Assembly (NCBI RefSeq): GCF_009208075.1
Contig: NZ_WFKJ01000020.1
Span: 1-48,525 of the forward strand
DNA length: 48,525 nucleotides
DNA from: Poseidonibacter ostreae
GTDB taxonomy: Bacteria > Campylobacterota > Campylobacteria > Campylobacterales > Arcobacteraceae
Direction of reading: 5' to 3'
This document shows, one piece after another, positions 43,332 to 48,525 of the stretch. Position 1 is the stretch's first letter. Every line of letters begins with the position of its first letter. The notes under the pieces were generated by a model. It ran no database searches. It was not told the DNA's origin and saw only the letters and a program-made list of their open reading frames with translations. A program made the translations under genes and the position numbers.

Positions 43332-44078
43332 TTAGTTCAAAACTTTTCCTGTTCTTAAACTATATGCCCAATCGGGTCTATTGTTTTCTTCTGCTTTTAA
43401 AGCTGCTTTTTCATAATCATAAGCAACACGTACAGGCTCAACTGAATAAGTATTGTCTTCAACAGTTAATATAACATAAGAAGCATCAGGTGTATTATTT
43501 TCTATGATATGAGAAGGTGGAGTATCACTTTTAAAAGCTTGTAGTCCAACTGAACCTGGATTTATCACAATTTGTCCTGAGCTTAAACTGACACATCGAG
43601 GAAGACAAGAGTTTCCACACATTACAAAAGTTGATGTTATATCATCTATTATTTCTAATATTTTTTTATCATCTCTTAGTATTGCTTTTCCACTTGTAAT
43701 ATCTTCTAACATATAAGCAGTATCATCTAAATATGTTCCATGAATCATATAATAATCTGCTCCAATTAGTTTTTCAAATGGTAAGTCTTGAATCCAATAT
43801 AAAACATCATCACCTAGATTGTTATATGTATATCTTAAGGTATCATTCTCTTCTAATTGTGCTAGGCTTGATTCTAAAATCTTTCTATCTTCATCTCCTA
43901 AAAGGTTGATAAATTGATTTTGTCTTAGTAAGTCATAGGTAGCTTTAGGTTCAATTGGTCCATAAAAAGAATCACCAAGATTTAACATTACATCTATTTG
44001 TTTAGTTTTAATATCAGATAGAACTGCCTCAAGAGCATAAACATTGGATTTAATATCAGATAAAATAGCTATTTTCAT
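43332..44078 (-). CDS. Metallophosphoesterase-like protein with substituted metal ligands
   Basis: 248 residues from the ATG at 44078 (AAGGAAAG ribosome site). Fold landmarks of the calcineurin-like phosphoesterase family are clear: SDIKSNVYALEAVL, LNLGDSFYGP, IHGTYL, and NPGSVGLQ. But DxH of motif I reads D-x-K, the GNHD box reads GDED, and GHTHxP reads GNSCLP. Several metal-binding residues are therefore missing. It may use a different metal set or be a non-catalytic binding protein. Confidence 0.8.
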   Translation of the reverse strand: MKIAILSDIKSNVYALEAVLSDIKTKQIDVMLNLGDSFYGPIEPKATYDLLRQNQFINLLGDEDRKILESSLAQLEENDTLRYTYNNLGDDVLYWIQDLPFEKLIGADYYMIHGTYLDDTAYMLEDITSGKAILRDDKKILEIIDDITSTFVMCGNSCLPRCVSLSSGQIVINPGSVGLQAFKSDTPPSHIIENNTPDASYVILTVEDNTYSVEPVRVAYDYEKAALKAEENNRPDWAYSLRTGKVLN

Positions 44079-44169
44079 TTCTTTCCTTGAATATATATTT
44101 AAAAGCAATTATAACAAATATATCTATATTTGATATAATCAAAGTAATAAATAAAAAAGGTATTATTTT

Positions 44170-46002
44170 ATGCAATTAGTTACATCTGTAAATAGTCATT
44201 CAATAGCTGTAATGCTTTTGACTGTTTTAGCACTTTTCCTTTTTACTAGAGAAAAAATTCCATTAGAAACTTCAAGTCTTTTTATTATTGTAGCCCTTAC
44301 TGTTGGTTTTACAATCTTTCCTTATGAGTATGAAAATAAAGAGCTTCATTCAATAGATTTCTTTTCAGGTTTTGGACATGAAGCTTTGATTGCTGTTTGT
44401 GCTTTGATGATTGCAGGACAAGGCTTGGTACGAACTGGTGCATTAGAACCAGTTGGAAGAGTTCTCTCAAAACTTTGGGCATCAAGTCCAAAGTTATCAC
44501 TTCTTCTTACTTTAATAGTGGGTGCTACTTTAAGTGCCTTTGTTAATAATGTTCCAATTGTAATATTACTATTGCCAATTTTAACAGCAGTTTCTATAAA
44601 AACAAAAACATCTGCTTCAAAAGTTTTAATGCCAATGGGTTTTGCAACACTAATAGGTGGAATGAGTACAACAATTGGTACATCAACAAACTTACTTGTT
44701 GTCTCAGTTGCTGTTGATATGGGAATGAGAGATTTTGGTATGTTTGATTTTATTTTTCCTGTATTAATAGCAGGTTCTTTTGCAATTGTATATTTATGGT
44801 TAGTAGTGCCATATTTTATAAAAGAAAGACGTGCACCATTAATGGATACTTCTCCTAGAGTGTTTACTGCAAAACTAATGATTACAGAAGAATCAGCTTC
44901 AAAAGACCAAGCTTTAAATGAACTAATTTTAAAAACAGATGGCATGATGAAAGTCTTAAGAATACATAGAAATAGTAATGATATGTATGTTTTACCAAAC
45001 TCTAAGACAATTATAAAAGCTGAGGATATGCTAGTAGTTGAAGATACTCCTGAAAATTTAAAAAGTTATGAAAAAATTCTTGATGCAGTTTTATATTCAA
45101 GTTTAGGTGCTGTTGATGAGGAACACCCTTTATTAGAAGAAGAACAGCAAATTGCTGAGGTAATAATATCACAAGGTTCAAAACTAAATAATACAACACT
45201 TTCACAAAGTAGATTTTTACAAAGACATAACTTAATTGCATTAGCCCTGCATCGTTCTGGTAAAAAAACAGAAACAGTTCTTAAAGATATTGCAGAAATA
45301 AGTCTAAAAATTGGAGATGTTTTACTAATTCAAGGAAAAAATGAACATATTTTAGAGTTAAAGCAAAGCAGGGAACTTTTAGTTTTAGATGCAACTTCTG
45401 ATTTAACACATACAAAACAAGCTCCAATTGCTTTTTTTATTATGTTTGGAATAGTTGCAGTTGCTGCTTTAGGAATACTACCAATTGCAATTAGTGCAAC
45501 ACTTGGAGTGTTTTTAATGTTTTTAACTTCTTGTATAAATTGGAAAGATGCTTCTAATGCTTTAAATACACAAGTTATATTAATAGTAGTGGCTTCCTTA
45601 GCTCTTGGAGGAGCACTTTTAAAAACAGGAGCAGCTTCTTATATAGCTCATCTTTTTGTTCTTTCCATGGATGGAATGTCTACTACTTTTATGTTAAGTG
45701 GATTAATGCTTTTAATGGCAATTATGACAAATGTTGTATCAAATAACGCAGCAGCAGTAATTGGAACACCAATTGCTATAGGAATTGCACAACAATTAAA
45801 CTTAGATCCCGAACCTTTTGTATTAGCTGTACTTTTTGGAGCAAATATGAGTTATGCAACTCCAATGGCATATAAAACAAACTTACTAGTTATGACAGCT
45901 GGTGGATATACATTTGGAGATTTCTTAAAAGTTGGAATTCCTTTGACTTTTATTATGTGGATTACTTTTTCATGGCTATTACCATTGTTATATAATATTT
46001 AA
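44170..46002 (+). CDS. SLC13-family anion/sodium symporter with RCK (TrkA-C) insert
   Basis: 610 residues. About ten or eleven hydrophobic spans in two halves (5-210 and 410-608) around a cytoplasmic region (about 225-395) that carries two TrkA-C-like units (KTIIKAEDMLVVEDTP; LKIGDVLLIQGKNEH). SLC13 motifs FVNNVPIVI with GTSTNLLV in the first half and SNNAAAVIGTP in the second form the substrate and sodium site. The transported anion (sulfate, dicarboxylate or other) cannot be named. Ribosome site AAAAAAGG. Confidence 0.88.
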   Translation: MQLVTSVNSHSIAVMLLTVLALFLFTREKIPLETSSLFIIVALTVGFTIFPYEYENKELHSIDFFSGFGHEALIAVCALMIAGQGLVRTGALEPVGRVLSKLWASSPKLSLLLTLIVGATLSAFVNNVPIVILLLPILTAVSIKTKTSASKVLMPMGFATLIGGMSTTIGTSTNLLVVSVAVDMGMRDFGMFDFIFPVLIAGSFAIVYLWLVVPYFIKERRAPLMDTSPRVFTAKLMITEESASKDQALNELILKTDGMMKVLRIHRNSNDMYVLPNSKTIIKAEDMLVVEDTPENLKSYEKILDAVLYSSLGAVDEEHPLLEEEQQIAEVIISQGSKLNNTTLSQSRFLQRHNLIALALHRSGKKTETVLKDIAEISLKIGDVLLIQGKNEHILELKQSRELLVLDATSDLTHTKQAPIAFFIMFGIVAVAALGILPIAISATLGVFLMFLTSCINWKDASNALNTQVILIVVASLALGGALLKTGAASYIAHLFVLSMDGMSTTFMLSGLMLLMAIMTNVVSNNAAAVIGTPIAIGIAQQLNLDPEPFVLAVLFGANMSYATPMAYKTNLLVMTAGGYTFGDFLKVGIPLTFIMWITFSWLLPLLYNI

Positions 46003-46039
46003 AAGAAAGAGAAAAGTTAAGAGAGTTTTTCTTTCTTTT
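46001..46039. terminator. Bidirectional terminator between transporter and MocR gene
   Basis: AAAAGAAAG (46001-46009) and CTTTCTTTT (46031-46039) form a perfect stem extended inward, overlapping the 3' end of the minus-strand gene. It serves two convergent genes. Confidence 0.65.
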
Positions 46040-47411
46040 CCTTCAAGCATTTAAACCAAATCTTTGAAAAAATATTTATTGCATCTTCTAGTTCTTCTTC
46101 TTTTATTCCTCCAAATCCCATCATGACTGCTTGATATTTTCCTCCACATCTAGGTTTCGCAAAATATACTTTTATCTTTTCTTTTATTGCTAAAGTTTCT
46201 AACTTTTCATAATCAAAATCTGTTTTTGGCTGTATTAAAATAGCTAATCCCCCACCTTGACTTACTATATTCATACTATTGTTTAATTTGGATTCTAGAA
46301 GAGATTTTAAAAGATTGTGTTTCTTTTTATTTAGAGTTAATATTTTTCGTAAATGCTTATCCCAATACCCTTCTTTCATAAAACTATGCAGTGTTTTTTG
46401 AGTAAGAAGTGATACTCCTGAATCATAATAAGAATACATTTCTTGATAAATTTTAAGTATGTTTGTTGGTAAAACCATATAGCTAACTCTTAAAGCAGGG
46501 GAGAGTGCTTTTGAGAAAGTTCCTACATATACAACTCTATTATTTGTATCAAGACCTTGAAGTGAAGGAATAGGTCTGTTTACGTAGTTTAATTCACTTG
46601 CATAATCATCTTCAATTATAATGCCATCTTTTTTATTTGCCCAATCCAATAGTTTTAATCTATTTGAAATAGGTATTGCTACTCCTGTTGGGTATTGATG
46701 AGAGGGCGTGATATAAACTAGTTTAGCTTTACTTTCTTCTAGTTTTTTTATATCTATACCATTATTATTTATATCAATTTTCTCTATTTTATATTTATGA
46801 TTTTCATAAACTTTTCTAGCTACATGATATCCTGGTTCTTCAATAGCTAGGGTGTCATGCTCTTTATTTAAAATTAAAGCTAATAAACTAATAGAACTAA
46901 TAAATCCATTTCCAATTATTATTTGATTTGCACTGCATTTTACTGCACGTGAGGTATTTAGATATTTTGCAATCTGGATTCTTAAGTCAACTTCTCCTTG
47001 CTTATTTGGATATTCACCTAAATCTAAAGAGCTATTAGTAACTTTAGAAGAAAGACGTTTCCATATTTTTATAGGAAAATTTTCTTTTTGAAGTCTCGCA
47101 GGAAAAAAATCATATAAAAATTCTTCTGTTTTTTTATTCTTCTGTATTTCTATATATGTATTATTAAAATTTGTAAAATTATTTTCAATTACAACATAAC
47201 CACTTTTTGGAATACTATCTATATACCCTTCTGCTACAAGTTGAGAATATGCAGATTCAACTGTGTTTTTACTAAGATTATACATTGTCATCATTTTTCT
47301 AATTGATGGAAGTCTTTCATCTATTTTATAGTTATCAATAATATCTTGTTTTATAGCTTCAAAAAGTTGTATACGAAGTGCTATTTTAGTATTTTGTTCT
47401 ATATGATACAT
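46017..47411 (-). CDS. MocR/PdxR-like regulator (GntR HTH fused to aminotransferase fold)
   Basis: 464 residues started at the ATG at 47411 behind AAGGACAG; an in-frame ATG 11 codons upstream is weaker. N-terminal GntR winged helix (RLPSIRKMMTMYNLSKNTVESAY) followed by a fold-type I aminotransferase domain with the PLP lysine in VGTFSKALSPALR and the DDY of IIEDDYASELNY. MocR proteins sense PLP or amino compounds. Divergent from the DJ-1/PfpI gene, its likely target. Confidence 0.9.
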   Translation of the reverse strand: MYHIEQNTKIALRIQLFEAIKQDIIDNYKIDERLPSIRKMMTMYNLSKNTVESAYSQLVAEGYIDSIPKSGYVVIENNFTNFNNTYIEIQKNKKTEEFLYDFFPARLQKENFPIKIWKRLSSKVTNSSLDLGEYPNKQGEVDLRIQIAKYLNTSRAVKCSANQIIIGNGFISSISLLALILNKEHDTLAIEEPGYHVARKVYENHKYKIEKIDINNNGIDIKKLEESKAKLVYITPSHQYPTGVAIPISNRLKLLDWANKKDGIIIEDDYASELNYVNRPIPSLQGLDTNNRVVYVGTFSKALSPALRVSYMVLPTNILKIYQEMYSYYDSGVSLLTQKTLHSFMKEGYWDKHLRKILTLNKKKHNLLKSLLESKLNNSMNIVSQGGGLAILIQPKTDFDYEKLETLAIKEKIKVYFAKPRCGGKYQAVMMGFGGIKEEELEDAINIFSKIWFKCLKEKKEKLS

Positions 47412-47501
47412 AACTGTCCTTGTATTATTTTTATAAATTGGCACTTGTTACAATGTCAGATATTTGATATATTACTAAAAAAAGATTAAAAGGAAAGATT
47501 A

Positions 47502-48086
47502 ATGAATATTGGAATTTATATTTATGATGATGCAGAAGTTTTAGATTTTTCTGGACCTTTTGAAGTTTTTTCTGTGGCTGCAAGATTTTTAAATGATGAT
47601 GAAAAATTTAATACTTTTTTAATAAGTGAAGAAAAAACTACAATAACAGCTAGAGGTGGGTTTAAAGTAAATACTCATTTTACTTTTGCTAATCATCCTT
47701 TTTTAGATGTTTTAGTTGTAGTTGGTGGAGTTCATACTAAAGAAGTAAGAAAGCCAAATGTAATAAATTGGATTAAAGAACAATCAAAAAGTGTAAAACT
47801 AATATCTTCAGTTTGTACTGGAGCTTTTCTTTTAGCTCAAGCTAAAGTTATTACAACTCAAACAGTTACAACACATTGGGAAGATATCAAAGATTTAAAG
47901 ATAGATTATCCAACTTTAGATGTTGTAGATAATGTAAGATGGGTTGATGAAGGAGATATTGTTACATCAGCAGGAATCTCAGCTGGAATTGATATGAGCT
48001 TACATTTAGTTTCAAAACTTATAAGTTATGAATTAGCAAAGAAAACAGCGAAACAAATGCAATTTGATTGGAGTGAGAATAGTTAA
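47502..48086 (+). CDS. DJ-1/PfpI-family protein
   Basis: 194 residues. Nucleophile-elbow Cys in SSVCTGAFLLAQA; the N-terminal FSGPFEVFSVAAR and late TSAGISAGIDMSL match the isonitrile-hydratase/AraC-partner branch of the DJ-1 superfamily. Cytoplasmic, actual reaction unknown. It starts 90 bases from the divergent MocR gene and is followed one base later by the flavin-binding gene, suggesting one unit controlled by the MocR protein. Confidence 0.87.
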   Translation: MNIGIYIYDDAEVLDFSGPFEVFSVAARFLNDDEKFNTFLISEEKTTITARGGFKVNTHFTFANHPFLDVLVVVGGVHTKEVRKPNVINWIKEQSKSVKLISSVCTGAFLLAQAKVITTQTVTTHWEDIKDLKIDYPTLDVVDNVRWVDEGDIVTSAGISAGIDMSLHLVSKLISYELAKKTAKQMQFDWSENS

Positions 48087-48087
48087 T

Positions 48088-48525
48088 ATGAGAAAAATTT
48101 ATGAAATAAAAGATGAAAGTTTAATAGAAAATATTTTAGAAGATGCAGAATATGGAACCTTAGCAATTTGTAGTGATAGTAAACCATATTCTCTTCCTTT
48201 AAACTTTGTAGCAATAAATAAAGAAATCTTTTTTCATGGAGGAAAAAAAGGCAAAAAAATAAATATTATAAAAAATAATAACAGTGCTAGTTTCTCTGTT
48301 GTAGAATCATATTCTTTACTTCCATCATATTTTAGTACAGATACAGGAAATGCATCACCTGCAACACATATGTTTAAATCAGTGATAATAGATGGAGAAA
48401 TAGAGTTTGTTGAAGATTATGAGCAAAAATCAAATGGCTTAGCTTTCTTAATGCAAAAGTATCAAAAAGAGGGTGGATACAAATCTTTAAATGATGCAAT
48501 ATATAAAAAAATTATAAATGCAACT
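48088..48525 (+). CDS. Pyridoxamine 5'-phosphate oxidase-like flavoprotein (NimA-type), truncated by window end
   Basis: 146 codons visible with no stop; ribosome site GGAGTGAG. N-terminal pattern IYEIKDESLIENILEDAEYG then TLAICSDSKPYSLPLNFV and FFHGGKKGKKINII fits the split-barrel flavin-binding NimA/PNPOx group (HGG..GKK phosphate-binding segment). It directly follows the DJ-1/PfpI gene (gap 1 base), so it is probably co-transcribed. Substrate unknown. Confidence 0.83.
   Translation, partial: MRKIYEIKDESLIENILEDAEYGTLAICSDSKPYSLPLNFVAINKEIFFHGGKKGKKINIIKNNNSASFSVVESYSLLPSYFSTDTGNASPATHMFKSVIIDGEIEFVEDYEQKSNGLAFLMQKYQKEGGYKSLNDAIYKKIINAT

Noticed and set aside
44346-44945. Minus-strand open frame of 199 codons
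   Set aside because: Mirror frame of the SLC13 transporter gene; no ribosome site and odd composition.

Overview
The window is AT-rich, densely coded DNA (roughly 28-30 % GC by eye). It carries an epsilon-type selenocysteine formate dehydrogenase locus, tungstate uptake genes, PhnD-like selenate-type uptake genes and Campylobacterota-style signalling genes. The gene set and codon use suggest an Arcobacter-type bacterium (Arcobacteraceae, Campylobacterota); this is inferred from protein character, not from a marker gene. I see no rRNA, tRNA or CRISPR array, and no gene-free stretch longer than 300 bases. The longest is the 280-base integrase/attI interval at 23027-23306.

Left part (1-8250): selD on the minus strand is read through an in-frame TGA (selenocysteine). 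It is divergent from a three-gene ABC importer (binding protein, ATPase, fused double permease) of the type annotated as a selenate transporter. Then come a 43-residue membrane peptide, a small unknown protein, and a minus-strand signalling unit: response regulator, histidine kinase and periplasmic binding protein.

Formate dehydrogenase block (8440-22138): a polyferredoxin, a TorD-like chaperone, a 70-residue Tat protein, FdhA (selenocysteine at codon 187), FdhB and FdhC form one unit ended by a terminator. A second, tightly overlapping unit follows: fdhD, a Cys-repeat protein, a ModE-type regulator, a short cysteine desulfurase, moeA and tupABC. Together they supply selenium, tungsten and pterin cofactor, and the sulfuration step, to one periplasmic enzyme. 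A near-perfect 21-base palindrome occurs before fdhD and again just after the modE-like gene.

Integron (22151-33703): directly after tupC lies a broken integron integrase (intI pseudogene, two lesions), a candidate attI and promoter, and a seven-cassette array with six recognisable attC sites. Cassettes: a tautomerase-like protein without the catalytic proline; an AbiJ-NTD4/HEPN-like protein; a trypsin-like peptidase; a DinG/XPD-like helicase; a two-gene restriction-modification cassette with a fused C5/N6 methyltransferase; an alpha/beta hydrolase with a gammaproteobacterial-looking attC; and an unknown last gene without attC. Much of the cargo looks like defence. This chromosomal integron with a dead integrase is the most unusual part of the window.

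Right part (33725-48525): ordinary chromosomal genes. They include an NlpC/P60 hydrolase, a double cupin, two hydrolases, an RluE-type pseudouridine synthase, a TerB-DnaJ membrane protein, a MarR regulator with clear palindromic operators, a rhodanese, a methyltransferase, a metallophosphoesterase relative lacking several metal ligands, an SLC13/RCK transporter, and a MocR regulator divergent from a DJ-1/PfpI gene and a truncated flavin-binding gene that runs off the end.
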